NCBI GenBank assembly: GCA_022340865.1
Contig: JAJDNC010000021.1
Location: 1-57,121 of the forward strand
DNA: 57,121 nucleotides
Direction of reading: 5' to 3'
Source of the DNA: Gemmatimonadota bacterium
GTDB taxonomy: Bacteria > Gemmatimonadota > Gemmatimonadetes > Longimicrobiales > Gaopeijiaceae
Part shown: piece after piece, positions 8,862-16,829 of the stretch
How positions within the stretch are numbered: the first letter of the stretch is position 1
How the letters are laid out: each line of letters begins with the position of its first letter
Notes under the pieces: model-generated
The model's input: the letters and a program-made list of their open reading frames with translations, nothing else
Database searches by the model: none
What the model was told of the DNA's origin: nothing
Made by a program: the position numbers and the translations under genes

Positions 8862-9233
8862 TCAGCAGCCCGGCGCTTCGTCCTTCACCAACTCGATGAC
8901 GTCCGGCTGGTTGGGCACCACGCAGAGGAACTCGAAGGGCTCCGAGCCCTCGGCCCGATAGGAATGGGGCTGTCCCGCCGGAATGTAGACGACGTCCCCG
9001 GCCTTCACCCGATGGGTCTCGTCGCCGAGGGTGATGGTGGCCGCCCCCCGCAGCACGTACTGCTCGTGCTCCACCTTGTTGGTGTGGCGGGGCATGCCGC
9101 CTCCCGGCTGCATGATGAAGCGCCGGAGGGCGAAGTGCGGGCCCTCGTCGGGCCCGATGAGCACCTGGCGGACGGTGGCGGTGCCGTCCTTGACCTCATC
9201 GGCCGGAACGCCGGCGGCTGCACGTACGGACAT
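8862..9233 (-). CDS. Small cupin-domain protein
   Basis: A 123-residue single cupin. Motif 1 is the RHTNKVEHEQYVLRG stretch with two histidines and a glutamate placed to bind a metal, and motif 2 is the GDVVYIPAGQPHSY stretch with its histidine. The protein has no signal peptide and is probably cytoplasmic. Cupins of this size serve as metal-dependent dioxygenases, isomerases or ligand sensors, and sequence alone does not choose between them. The ATG at 9233 has GAGAGGAG seven bases upstream, which decides against the longer frame above it. It follows the malic enzyme gene in the same direction after about 100 bases and may share its transcript. Confidence 0.85.
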   Translation of the reverse strand: MSVRAAAGVPADEVKDGTATVRQVLIGPDEGPHFALRRFIMQPGGGMPRHTNKVEHEQYVLRGAATITLGDETHRVKAGDVVYIPAGQPHSYRAEGSEPFEFLCVVPNQPDVIELVKDEAPGC

Positions 9234-9330
9234 GACGGCTCCTCTCGCTGGGATCGCTCGGGACCCATGCAATGTCGCCCGCACGCCGTCACCGAGCCAG
9301 GGTGGCGAGCCGATCTCATGCGCCCCCGAA

Positions 9331-11004
9331 CTACGCGAAGGTCGGATATTCCGGATCGAACATGGCGGCACGCACCATGGCGCCGATGTCGCTGGGCCGC
9401 TGGACTCGCGCCAGGCCCCGCCTGAACGCCACGCCGGCAACCGCCTCGGCGATGTGGGCGGACACCTCGCGGATGCGCTTCAGCGAAGGGTACACCCGTC
9501 CCTGCTTCAGGTCGTCCTCGTTGACCATGCCCGCCAGCGTGCGCGCCGTCTCGAAGAACATCTCGTCCGTGCACTCCGAGGCCTCGGACACGATGAGCCC
9601 CAGGCCTATGCCCGGGAACACGTACGCGTTGTTCCCCTGCCCCGGCACAAACCTGCGCTCGTCGATCTCCACCGGATCGAAGGGGCTGCCGCTGGCGAAG
9701 ATCACCTTCCCGTTGGTCCAGCGATACGCCTGCTCCGCCGTGCACTCGGCCTTCGACGTGGGGTTCGAGAGCGCGAACACGATGGGCCGGTCGTTGATGC
9801 GGGCCATGGCCTCCAGCACCGGCTGGGTGAAGGTCTGCGGCTGCCCGGACACGCCGATGATGGCAGCGGGCTTCAGCCGCTCCACGGCCTCGATGAAGCT
9901 GCCGGTGAACTCGCCGTGGTGCGCGAACGCCTTCTTGTGGGGCGCCAGGTCGTTCCGACTGGACACCACCAGGCCCTTCGAGTCGCAGAACCAGCACAGC
10001 TTGCGCGCATCCTCCTCCTTCCAGCCCTCCTCGACCAGAGCGGAGACGATGAGGCTGCCGATGCCGATGCCCGCCTCACCCGCTCCGAGGAACAGGTACG
10101 GACGGTCTCCAAGCGCGCCCCCGGCAAGCCGCAGCGCCGAGAAGATGCCGGCCAACGCCACCGCCGCGGTCCCCTGGATGTCGTCGTCGAAGGAGCAGAC
10201 GCTGCCGCGGTACTTGGACAGCAGGCGGAAGGCGTTGCGGGTCGCGAAGTCCTCGAGCTGCACCACGGCCCTGGGGAACACGGCCCGGACCGCGTCGATG
10301 AACTCGTCCACGAACTCGTCGTAGGCCTCGCCACGCAGCCGGTGACGGGGAATGCCCAGGTACAGCGGATCGTTCAGCAGCTGGTCGTTGTCGGTGCCCA
10401 CGTCCAGCGTGACCGGAAGCGTCTGCCAGGGTGGGATTCCGGCACAGGCGCTGTACAGCGACAGCTTGCCCACGGGGATGCCCATGCCGTCGGCACCCAG
10501 GTCGCCCAGCCCCAGGATGCGCTCGCCGTCGGTGACGACGATGATGCGCACGTCGTCGTGGGGCCAGTTGCGGAGCACCTCCTCGATGTGCCCGCGATCG
10601 TACGCGGAGACCCACAGGCCCCGGGGTCTGCGGAAGAGGTGCCCGAACTCCTGGCAGGCCTTCCCGACCGTGGGCGTGTAGATGATGGGCATGAGCTCCT
10701 CGACATGGTCGAGGACCACACGGTAGAAGAGCATCTCGTTGCGGTCCTGGAGGGCGTTGAGCGCCAGGTACCGCTCCAGGTCGGAGGGCTTGCGCCGTAG
10801 GTCGGCCATCACGCGCTGAGCCTGGAGCTCCTGCGTCAGGACCCGCGGAGGGAGCAGCCCGCGGAGGCCGAACGTCTCGCGCTCCGGCTCGGTGAACGCC
10901 GTGCCCTTGTTACGGATTGGGTCGTGGAGAAGTCGCACGCCCCGGGGAAAGTCCTTGTGATCGGAGACCACTACGTCGGAGGGTCTCTCGGCAATCGTCG
11001 CCAT
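9331..11004 (-). CDS. maeA: NAD-type malic enzyme (oxaloacetate-decarboxylating malate dehydrogenase)
   Basis: A 557-residue protein of the large malic-enzyme class (E. coli MaeA/SfcA type), which converts malate to pyruvate and CO2 with reduction of NAD. Key blocks are the YTPTVGKACQEF segment with the catalytic tyrosine, the ILGLGDLGADGMGIPVGK segment with a conserved lysine, the metal-binding DDIQGTAAVALAG, and a Rossmann-like FLGAGEAGIGIG. Length is normal for the family (about 560). Several in-frame starts exist. The ATG at 11004 is preferred because family similarity begins soon after it and GAGG lies eight bases upstream. A good sigma70-like promoter is visible about 100 bases upstream (11101-11129). 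NAD rather than NADP preference is inferred from subfamily size. Confidence 0.93.
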   Translation of the reverse strand: MATIAERPSDVVVSDHKDFPRGVRLLHDPIRNKGTAFTEPERETFGLRGLLPPRVLTQELQAQRVMADLRRKPSDLERYLALNALQDRNEMLFYRVVLDHVEELMPIIYTPTVGKACQEFGHLFRRPRGLWVSAYDRGHIEEVLRNWPHDDVRIIVVTDGERILGLGDLGADGMGIPVGKLSLYSACAGIPPWQTLPVTLDVGTDNDQLLNDPLYLGIPRHRLRGEAYDEFVDEFIDAVRAVFPRAVVQLEDFATRNAFRLLSKYRGSVCSFDDDIQGTAAVALAGIFSALRLAGGALGDRPYLFLGAGEAGIGIGSLIVSALVEEGWKEEDARKLCWFCDSKGLVVSSRNDLAPHKKAFAHHGEFTGSFIEAVERLKPAAIIGVSGQPQTFTQPVLEAMARINDRPIVFALSNPTSKAECTAEQAYRWTNGKVIFASGSPFDPVEIDERRFVPGQGNNAYVFPGIGLGLIVSEASECTDEMFFETARTLAGMVNEDDLKQGRVYPSLKRIREVSAHIAEAVAGVAFRRGLARVQRPSDIGAMVRAAMFDPEYPTFA

Positions 11005-11100
11005 GGTTGCCTCGACACGGAGCGTGAGGTCGAGGTGGGGCAACCGAGCAGGAAATCACCGCCACCGCTTGCGGGGCAGGAGCGTCGTTACAGCAGGTGA

Positions 11101-11129
11101 ATTCTCACGGTTTCGAGACCGATGTTCAA
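11101..11129 (-). promoter_or_regulatory. Candidate promoter for the malic enzyme gene with a palindromic spacer
   Basis: On the minus strand TTGAAC (11124-11129) and GAGAAT (11101-11106) are separated by exactly 17 bases, giving good -35 and -10 matches. The spacer contains the imperfect palindrome CGGTCTCGAAACCG, a plausible operator between the two boxes. Transcription would start near 11095, about 90 bases before the malic enzyme ATG. This promoter lies downstream of the terminator of the candidate RNA, so the two units look independent. Confidence 0.45.
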
Positions 11130-11172
11130 CGGGCTCGAACGCCTCCCGGTACGGGACGCATATACAACGAAA

Positions 11173-11202
11173 GGCCCGGTGAGACTTTCGCCTCACCGGG
11201 CC
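11173..11202 (-). terminator. Strong hairpin ending the candidate RNA, followed by a U-rich tail
   Basis: Perfect 11-bp stem GGCCCGGTGAG / CTCACCGGGCC with an 8-base loop. On the minus strand it is followed by TTTCGTTGTAT, a moderate U-rich tail. On the plus strand the next bases are G-rich, so it works best for minus-strand transcripts. No coding gene ends nearby on that strand, which is the main reason to suspect a non-coding transcript above it. Confidence 0.7.
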
Positions 11203-11516
11203 AGGCAGGGGCGCCTGCGACCCTCCCGCCAACAGACACCCCTTACCGCTTGTCGGACTGCGGATGGTCCATCCTGACTCCACTCACAGCCCCCTTGGGT
11301 CGGACGGAGCGGGCGTACTGCTGGCGGGGTCCCACTCACCGGAGCCCGGTTTCTTCTGCGTCGCGCCCCGGGGAGCAAACTGCTCCGTCCGATCTATGTT
11401 TGGGCCGCCGGAAACTCCTGCCCAAAGCTTCCGGCAGGCCCAGGAACCGCGACTCGGCGAGGGCGGGTAGAGGTTGCTGGACCTCGTCCCGTCGAGCCAT
11501 CGGTCCCCTCAAATAG
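11203..11516 (-). ncRNA. Candidate structured non-coding RNA of about 340 nt (with its terminator)
   Basis: Between the malic enzyme and a conserved hypothetical gene, the minus strand carries no credible ORF but several strong helices. Near the 5' end, 11502-11506 pairs with 11479-11483 (GGACC/GGTCC). The hairpin 11401-11442 has a 13-bp stem (TGGGCC-GCCGGAA) with a single bulged base. A long-range perfect 11-bp helix joins 11382-11392 to 11300-11310 (TCGGACGGAGC). The region ends in the terminator at 11173-11202. A TATCAT -10 box sits at 11524-11529, placing the 5' end near 11516. The 5' part contains TGGCTCGACGGGA, reminiscent of tmRNA, but no T-arm or tag frame was found. It could instead be a regulated leader of the malic enzyme gene. 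Confidence 0.45.
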
Positions 11517-11523
11517 CTGCAAC

Positions 11524-11568
11524 ATGATACAGGTTCGGCATGGCCGACTTCTGTCGGGCAAAGTCGGC
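11524..11568 (-). promoter_or_regulatory. Candidate promoter and operator for the non-coding RNA
   Basis: On the minus strand TATCAT (11524-11529) is a good -10 box. The position expected for -35 (about 11547-11552) lies inside a perfect 8-bp inverted repeat, GCCGACTT N10 AAGTCGGC (11543-11568). The -35 sequence itself is poor, so the palindrome may be an activator or repressor site. Alternatively the repeat is a hairpin ending the upstream hypothetical gene, although no U-tract follows. Confidence 0.3.
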
Positions 11569-11653
11569 GGGGCGGTGTAGGGCATCGCCCCACAAAAGGC
11601 TAATAACGAGAACAGGTATCGTCCGATTGCAGGTGTCCGCCGGAGGCCGCGGC

Positions 11654-12076
11654 TCACTCCCTCGTGCCGGCCTTCTGGCCATAGACCGCCATGCGCAGGG
11701 GCGGTGAGACCGTGTATTCGAAGCGCAGGCGGTTCTCGCCTTCGATGATCACGTTGCGGATGCGCTGCCGCGCCTTGGGCCAGTCGCGCCCGTCCCCGTT
11801 GTCCACCACCAGGATGCAGTGCTCCTCCAGGCTCGCCTCCAACTCCAGGAGCCGCGACTCGATGCGGTCGAGGAGGAGCTGCTCCGTATGGTCCTGGACG
11901 AGCCCGTCGGCCTCCGCCGCCAGCTCGTGCGTGGTGAGGCGCTCGTAGTCCGCGGCGAGCTCGTCGGCGGATATGGTACGCTCACGGTCTCTGCGAAATC
12001 CGATCTCGTTGAGTGCCGTGGACTCGAAGTTGGGGTCGACACTGTGGTACGAAGAGCCATACCGCTTGAAGATCAT
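11654..12076 (-). CDS. Conserved hypothetical protein
   Basis: A 140-residue soluble protein of unknown function. It opens MIFKRYGSSYHSVDPNFES, then a charged, Glu-rich helical middle (residues 35-90) and a C-terminal part with short strands (LRFEYTVSPPLRMAVYGQK). It has no signal peptide, membrane segment or cysteine motif. Its codon use matches its neighbours and the downstream helicase gene starts its own frame separately, so it reads as a real gene. It ends about 140 bases before the candidate non-coding RNA and lies seven bases from the stop of the DEAD-box helicase gene, in the same direction, so the two probably share a transcript. No function is proposed. Confidence 0.75.
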   Translation of the reverse strand: MIFKRYGSSYHSVDPNFESTALNEIGFRRDRERTISADELAADYERLTTHELAAEADGLVQDHTEQLLLDRIESRLLELEASLEEHCILVVDNGDGRDWPKARQRIRNVIIEGENRLRFEYTVSPPLRMAVYGQKAGTRE

Positions 12077-12083
12077 GGCGGAT

Positions 12084-13337
12084 TCAATCCCGGCCGAAGT
12101 TCAGCAACTCCTCCAGCTCCTCGGGCGTCAGGTCATCCGCCGCCCGCGAGCCGAGGCCGTGGGGTGCCCGGGTCTTGCTCCCCCGGCGTGCCGCCGACCG
12201 CTGCTCGGTCTGCGGCGTCCCCGCGTAGTCGAAGTCGGGCAGGTGCACACGTTCCACGGTGCGGTCGAGTCGGTACTCCAGGGTCTTCAGCGCCCCCAGA
12301 TCCAGGGCGGTCACGAAGGTGACGGCGGTTCCCGTCGCTCCGGCGCGGCCGGTGCGACCGATGCGGTGGACGTAGTCCTCCGGGTCCAGGGGCACGTCGT
12401 AGTTCACGACGTGGCTGATGCCCTCCACGTCCAGCCCGCGCTGGGCGATGTCGGTGGCCACCAGCACCCGGACCTTGCCTCTGGCGAAGCGGTCCAACGC
12501 CCGGGTGCGCTCCTTCATCTGCCTGTCGGAGTGCATCACATCGGTCTTGATGCCCTCCCGCTCCAGGCGCGCCTCCAGGACGTCGGCCCCCGCCTTGGTG
12601 CGCGTGAAGATGAGCACCTGGTCCCACGTGGGATCCTTGAGCAGCTCGATGAGGAGGTCCGGCTTCTTCTCGGGCTTCACCGAGTAGAACACCTCGTCGA
12701 TCCCCTCCGGCATGGTGCCCGAGCGCGCGGCCTCGATCCAGAGCGCGTCGTGCGTGATCCGCAGGGCCAGGTCGTGCACCCCGTGGGGCATCGTCGCGCT
12801 GAACAGCATGGTCTGACGTTCGGACGGCATGCGCCGCATGATCTGCTCGATCTGGGGCCGGAAGCCCATGTCCAGCATGCGGTCGGCCTCGTCGAGCACC
12901 AGGTACGTGACCTTGGACAGGTCGGCACGGCGCTGCTGCAGGTGGTCGATGAAGCGCCCGGGCGTCGCCACGATGACCTCGTATCCCGACTGCAGCGCCT
13001 GATTCTGGGGGCCGTAGCCCACCCCCCCGTAGATCGCCTGGACCCGGACCTTCGTGCCCTTCGCGAGGGCCTCGGTATCCTCCGCCACCTGTACCGCCAG
13101 CTCCCGCGTTGGACACAGCACCAGGACCTGCAGCCCCTCCCGGATGCTCAGGCGCTCCAGGGCGGGAATCATGAACGCCGCCGTCTTGCCCGTCCCCGTC
13201 TGGGCGATGCCCACCACGTCCTTTCCCTCCATGCCGGAGGGAATGGCCTTGGCCTGAATGGGAGTGGGGACCGTCCAACCGAGAGCCTCGACGGCGGCGA
13301 GGCACTCCTCGGAGAGGTTCAGATCGTCAAAACGCAC
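12084..13337 (-). CDS. DEAD-box RNA helicase (RhlE-like)
   Basis: A 417-residue ATP-dependent RNA helicase core with every motif intact: Q motif (WTVPTPIQ), motif I AQTGTGKT (Lys51), PTREL, TPGR, motif II DEAD (149-152), SAT, the ATDIAQRGLD block and motif VI HRIGRTGRAG. A basic tail follows (RSAARRGSKTRAPHG). Such proteins remodel rRNA or mRNA in the cytoplasm. The GTG at 13337 is chosen because GGAG sits five bases upstream and the family starts with the FDDL helix right after it; the longer upstream frame is not protein-like. It is divergent from the phosphatase gene at 13467. Compare the inactive relative at 17149-18702. Confidence 0.93.
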   Translation of the reverse strand: MRFDDLNLSEECLAAVEALGWTVPTPIQAKAIPSGMEGKDVVGIAQTGTGKTAAFMIPALERLSIREGLQVLVLCPTRELAVQVAEDTEALAKGTKVRVQAIYGGVGYGPQNQALQSGYEVIVATPGRFIDHLQQRRADLSKVTYLVLDEADRMLDMGFRPQIEQIMRRMPSERQTMLFSATMPHGVHDLALRITHDALWIEAARSGTMPEGIDEVFYSVKPEKKPDLLIELLKDPTWDQVLIFTRTKAGADVLEARLEREGIKTDVMHSDRQMKERTRALDRFARGKVRVLVATDIAQRGLDVEGISHVVNYDVPLDPEDYVHRIGRTGRAGATGTAVTFVTALDLGALKTLEYRLDRTVERVHLPDFDYAGTPQTEQRSAARRGSKTRAPHGLGSRAADDLTPEELEELLNFGRD

Positions 13338-13466
13338 AGCAGCTCCGCACGGGCGCACTGACAGCGCAGGGCGACACTCCTCATCCCGATGGTCACGCTC
13401 CGCGCCGGGAAGCGAAAAGGTAGGCGGTTTCTTGCCAAGGTCATAGGGCGGCATGAGGTTTCGGCC

Positions 13467-13949
13467 ATGTCAGAGCCTACCTCCGTGCTCTTCGTCTGCC
13501 TGGGCAACATCTGTCGCTCACCTCTCGCGGAGGGGGTTCTACGACACCTGGTGCAGGAGCGGGGCCTGGGGGACCGGTTCGAGATCGATTCGGCCGGCAC
13601 CGGCGACTGGCACATGGGCCAACCACCCGACGAGCGCTCCGTGCAGGTAGCCTCGGCACACGGCATCACGCTGGGCGGCAGGGCGCGCCGGGTCCGCCGG
13701 GAGGACCTGGACCACTTCGATCTCGTCGTGGCCATGGACAGGGAGAACCTCCGGGACCTGCAACGCCTCGCCGACGGCTCCGGGCCCCGTGCGCGCCTGC
13801 ACCTGCTCAGCGACTTCGACCCGGAGGCCGACCACCCCGACGTGCCGGATCCGTACTACGAGGACCTGTCCGGGTTCGAGACGCTCTACCGGACGGTGCA
13901 CCGGGCCTGCGAGAGCCTCCTCGAGCAGCTGGCGCCCCCGTCGGATTGA
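13467..13949 (+). CDS. Low-molecular-weight protein-tyrosine-phosphatase family phosphatase
   Basis: A 160-residue cytoplasmic phosphatase with the family P-loop CLGNICRSP (nucleophile Cys11, Arg17) near the N-terminus and the general-acid aspartate in VPDPYYED near residue 130. The length is normal for the class. The stop codon is followed after one base by the ATG of a fructosamine kinase gene, so the two are translationally coupled. LMW phosphatases of this kind can dephosphorylate ribulosamine/erythrulosamine 5-phosphates on proteins as well as phosphotyrosine. The neighbour therefore suggests a role in protein deglycation, although tyrosine phosphatase activity remains possible. The ATG at 13467 has GAGG eight bases upstream. 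Confidence 0.93.
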   Translation: MSEPTSVLFVCLGNICRSPLAEGVLRHLVQERGLGDRFEIDSAGTGDWHMGQPPDERSVQVASAHGITLGGRARRVRREDLDHFDLVVAMDRENLRDLQRLADGSGPRARLHLLSDFDPEADHPDVPDPYYEDLSGFETLYRTVHRACESLLEQLAPPSD

Positions 13950-13950
13950 G

Positions 13951-14868
13951 ATGTCCCTCCTCCCGCCCCCGGTCCGTGACGGCGTCGAGGATGCCCTGGC
14001 CCGCCTCGGGGTCCACGGCATACGGCGGGTCGTGCCCGTCTCGGGGGGGTGCATCAACCACGGCGCCCGCGTCGACGGCGACGGCCGCCGCTCCTTCTTC
14101 CTGAAGTGGAACGCGGCGGCGCCGCCCCGCCTGTTCGAGGCCGAGGCCGACGGCCTCCGGGCTCTGGGCGACGCGGCGGCGCTGCACGTCCCCGCTCCCG
14201 TGGCGCGAGGGGGGGGCTCGGGGGCCCCCTCGTGGCTTCTCATGGAGTACATCGCCCCGGGCAGGCCCGTGCCCGACTTCGACGAGCGACTGGGTGGCGG
14301 GCTGGCCGCGCTGCACCGCTCCACCCCGCCCGACGCGGACTTCGGGTGGCACGTCGACAACTGGATCGGATCCCTGCCGCAGTCCAACCGGAGCGGCCGC
14401 TCCTGGGCTGCCTTCTGGCGTGACGAGCGCATCGTGCCACAGCTCGCCACGGCGAGGGAGAACGGTCATCTGGCGGGGACGCGCGGAGCCACGATGGACC
14501 GCGTCGTCGAGGCGATACCGGCGGCCCTGGCTGACGTGGACGGCGGTCCCGTGCATCTGCTGCACGGGGACCTGTGGAGCGGCAACGCCTATGCCGGCCC
14601 CGGCGGTGAGCCCGTGATCATCGATCCTGCGGTGTACCTTGGCCACGGTGAGGTGGACCTCGCCATGACGGAGCTGTTCGGCGGCTTCGGGCCGGTCTTC
14701 TACGCCGCCTACGAGGACGTTGCCGGTATCACTCCCGCCTACCGCGCCTACCGGCGGGAGCTCTACCAGCTCTACTACCTGCTGGTGCACGTCAACCTGT
14801 TCGGGGAAGCCTACGGGGCGCGCGCTCTCCACGCCGCGGAGCGCGTGTTGTCCGAAGTGGGGACCTGA
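13951..14868 (+). CDS. Fructosamine/ketosamine 3-kinase family protein
   Basis: A 305-residue kinase of the aminoglycoside-phosphotransferase-like fold. FFLKWN carries the ATP-binding lysine. HLLHGDLWSGN is the Brenner-type catalytic loop with the Asp and Asn, and VIIDPAVYLGHGEVDLAM holds the metal-binding Asp and the family-specific segment. These kinases phosphorylate sugar amines attached to protein lysines at O-3, which makes them fall off and so reverses glycation; bacterial members often prefer ribulosamines or erythrulosamines. Start ATG 13951 lies one base after the phosphatase stop, fixing the start and indicating coupling. The gene pair is a recurrent association in bacteria. Confidence 0.92.
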   Translation: MSLLPPPVRDGVEDALARLGVHGIRRVVPVSGGCINHGARVDGDGRRSFFLKWNAAAPPRLFEAEADGLRALGDAAALHVPAPVARGGGSGAPSWLLMEYIAPGRPVPDFDERLGGGLAALHRSTPPDADFGWHVDNWIGSLPQSNRSGRSWAAFWRDERIVPQLATARENGHLAGTRGATMDRVVEAIPAALADVDGGPVHLLHGDLWSGNAYAGPGGEPVIIDPAVYLGHGEVDLAMTELFGGFGPVFYAAYEDVAGITPAYRAYRRELYQLYYLLVHVNLFGEAYGARALHAAERVLSEVGT

Positions 14869-14914
14869 GCCCGCCGTGCCTCGTCCTGCCGCCCCGCGCG
14901 GGACGTGGTACGGC

Positions 14915-16120
14915 TCAGTCGCCGTTGACCAGCGGCGCCATCCGGCGCAACGCTTCCTCGATGGCTTCCTCGGATGCCGCGAAGCTCATGCGTGCCCACC
15001 GCTCGTCACCGAACGCGCCGCCGGGGACCAGCGCCACGCCCGTCTGCTCCAGGAGTCGGCTGCACCAGGCGGTGGAGTCCTTCACGTCGCCGTCGAAGAG
15101 CTGGTCCACGCGGAAGTACAGGTAGAACGCTCCCTGGGGCTCGATGTACGTGATGCCCGGCATGAGCTCGTCCATGCGTCGCGTGACCAGATCCCGCCGA
15201 CGGCGGAAGGCGGCGGCCATCTCTGCCACCGAGGCCTCGGCTGCGGACACGTTGCCGAAGGCCTCCAGCGCCGCCACCTGCGACGGGGTGGAGGTGTTGG
15301 ACGTGATCTGGCTCTGGAGGTCCCCGAACTTTGCCGCCACTTCCGGGGCGCAGTAGGAGAAGCCTACGCGCCAGCCGGTCATGGCGTAGCTCTTCGACGC
15401 GCCGTCCACCAGGACGAAATCGCCCAGGCTGTCCACGGGAACGTCCAGCAGTCCCGGCGCCGCCGCCCGGTCGTCGCCGTAGTAGATGTTGCGATAGATC
15501 TCGTCGCAGAGGATCCAGACGCCCCGGTCGCGGGCCCACTCGGCGATGGCGGTGAGCTCCTCGAGGGTGTACACGGCGCCCGTGGGATTGCTGGGCGTGT
15601 TGAGGATCAGCCCACGCGTCCGCGAGGTGGCGGCGGACTCCAGCGCCGCCGGGGTGAGCTTGAAGCCCCGGGACTCGTCTCCGAACACGCACACAGGCGT
15701 CGCGCGGGCGATGTTCACCAGGTCGGGATAGCTCGTCCAGTAGGGCGACGCCACGACGACCTCGTCGCCCGGGCCGAAGAGGCAGAACGTCGCGTTGAAG
15801 AGCGCCTGCTTGGCGCCCGCCGTCACCACGACGCCCTTCCAGTCCAGCGTGCGTCCGGCGCGCTGGGAGAGGCGCGCCGCGATGGCCTTCCGGAGCGGCG
15901 TGAGCCCCGGCGGAGGCGTGTACTTCGTCTGCCCGTCGCGGATGCCCTTCACCGCCGCGTCGGCGATGAAGACCGGGGTATCGAAGTCCGGCTCCCCGGC
16001 GCTCAGGTTGATGATGTCGCGCCCTTCCTCCGCCAGCCGCTTCGCCAACGTGCTCATCGCGATGGTGGCCGAGGGATGGAGCTTCTCGATATTGGTGCTG
16101 TACCGCATCTTCGGTCTCAT
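14915..16120 (-). CDS. PLP-dependent class I/II aminotransferase (aspartate aminotransferase-like)
   Basis: A 401-residue fold-type I enzyme. The signature is the family's IINLSAGEPDFDTP opening, ILNTPSNPTGAVY, WILCDEIYRN with the PLP-ring aspartate, and the PLP-binding lysine in DGASKSYAMTGWRVGF; the substrate-carboxylate arginine lies near the C-terminus. The sequence style is that of subgroup I-gamma AspATs and prephenate aminotransferases, so aspartate, glutamate or prephenate are possible amino donors or acceptors. It is cytoplasmic. Of three in-frame starts (16132, 16120, 16108) none has a strong SD. ATG 16120 is taken as the best compromise with family length. The gene is divergent from the DsbA-like gene at 16224. 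Confidence 0.9.
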   Translation of the reverse strand: MRPKMRYSTNIEKLHPSATIAMSTLAKRLAEEGRDIINLSAGEPDFDTPVFIADAAVKGIRDGQTKYTPPPGLTPLRKAIAARLSQRAGRTLDWKGVVVTAGAKQALFNATFCLFGPGDEVVVASPYWTSYPDLVNIARATPVCVFGDESRGFKLTPAALESAATSRTRGLILNTPSNPTGAVYTLEELTAIAEWARDRGVWILCDEIYRNIYYGDDRAAAPGLLDVPVDSLGDFVLVDGASKSYAMTGWRVGFSYCAPEVAAKFGDLQSQITSNTSTPSQVAALEAFGNVSAAEASVAEMAAAFRRRRDLVTRRMDELMPGITYIEPQGAFYLYFRVDQLFDGDVKDSTAWCSRLLEQTGVALVPGGAFGDERWARMSFAASEEAIEEALRRMAPLVNGD

Positions 16121-16223
16121 TCGGGAGGGCACCAGGGGCCAGGAATATCTCCACGCCTGTAAGGTGAATCAAGGAAACCGCGAGCGATTTGCGGCCTCTT
16201 CCGCTCGGGTCCACGTTGCTCTC

Positions 16224-16805
16224 ATGGACATCTTACGGATCCGTTTCTTCTTCGACTATCTCGACCCGCTCTCGTACCTGCAGGAGCTCGAGCTCGCCGC
16301 CCTGGAGGAGGAAGCCGGCACGTCCCTCGCCACCCGGGTTCCGCTGGAGATGAGACCGCCGCCCCAGCTTCTCCTCGATCCCGACGGCGACGAGTGGCGG
16401 CACCGGTGGCGGGCGGCCTGCGCCGTCGCGGCCGACGTCGGTGCAGATCTCACGGCCCCCCCTATCCTGCCGTGGACCCGCAAGGCGCACGAGCTCGTCC
16501 TCCACGCCGCCGAGAAGGGCCTGCGAGACCGCGCCCACCGCGCCGTGTTCCACGCCGTGTTCGCCGAGGGGGCCGACGTGGGCCGCGTCGACGTCCTCGT
16601 GGGCATCGCCGAGCGACTGGGCATGGACACCACGGAGGCCAAGGCCGTGCTGGACGTGGACCGGCACGCCGCCGCGGTCTCCCACTCGAGGCGCGAGGCC
16701 TCGGCCGCCGGCGTGGAGCAGCCTCCGGCGGTCTGGCACGACGGCCAGGTCCTTCGGGGCTTCCACAACCGCGACGCCCTGCGCACTTTTTTAGGTTCTC
16801 CCTGA
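16224..16805 (+). CDS. DsbA/HCCA-isomerase-like thioredoxin-fold protein
   Basis: A 193-residue protein that begins with a strand and the DPLSYLQELELAALEEE helix typical of 2-hydroxychromene-2-carboxylate isomerase and FrnE-type DsbA relatives. A helical middle follows (about 60-140), then a short C-terminal strand pair (PPAVWHDGQVLRGFHNRDALRTFL) that fits the thioredoxin-fold end. The usual CxxC motif is absent: at that position the sequence reads YLDPLSY. Disulfide oxidoreductase activity is therefore unlikely and a glutathione-S-transferase kappa-like or isomerase role fits better. No signal peptide is present. The substrate is unknown. It precedes a small conserved gene and the pseudo-helicase in the same direction. 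Confidence 0.75.
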   Translation: MDILRIRFFFDYLDPLSYLQELELAALEEEAGTSLATRVPLEMRPPPQLLLDPDGDEWRHRWRAACAVAADVGADLTAPPILPWTRKAHELVLHAAEKGLRDRAHRAVFHAVFAEGADVGRVDVLVGIAERLGMDTTEAKAVLDVDRHAAAVSHSRREASAAGVEQPPAVWHDGQVLRGFHNRDALRTFLGSP

Positions 16806-16829
16806 CACCAGAACCCCGAGGACGTCGAG

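Noticed and set aside
11173..11516. tmRNA (ssrA)
   Set aside because: The segment TGGCTCGACGGGA resembles the tmRNA 5' region, but no T-arm (GGTTCRANTCC) precedes the terminator, no tag frame ending in a stop follows, and the acceptor pairing would need a mismatch.
11173..11516. RNase P RNA or 4.5S/SRP RNA
   Set aside because: None of the conserved core sequences (GAGGAAAGTCC, ACAGAA with its P4 partner, or the GGAAGGAAGCAGC-like SRP loop) is present on either strand.
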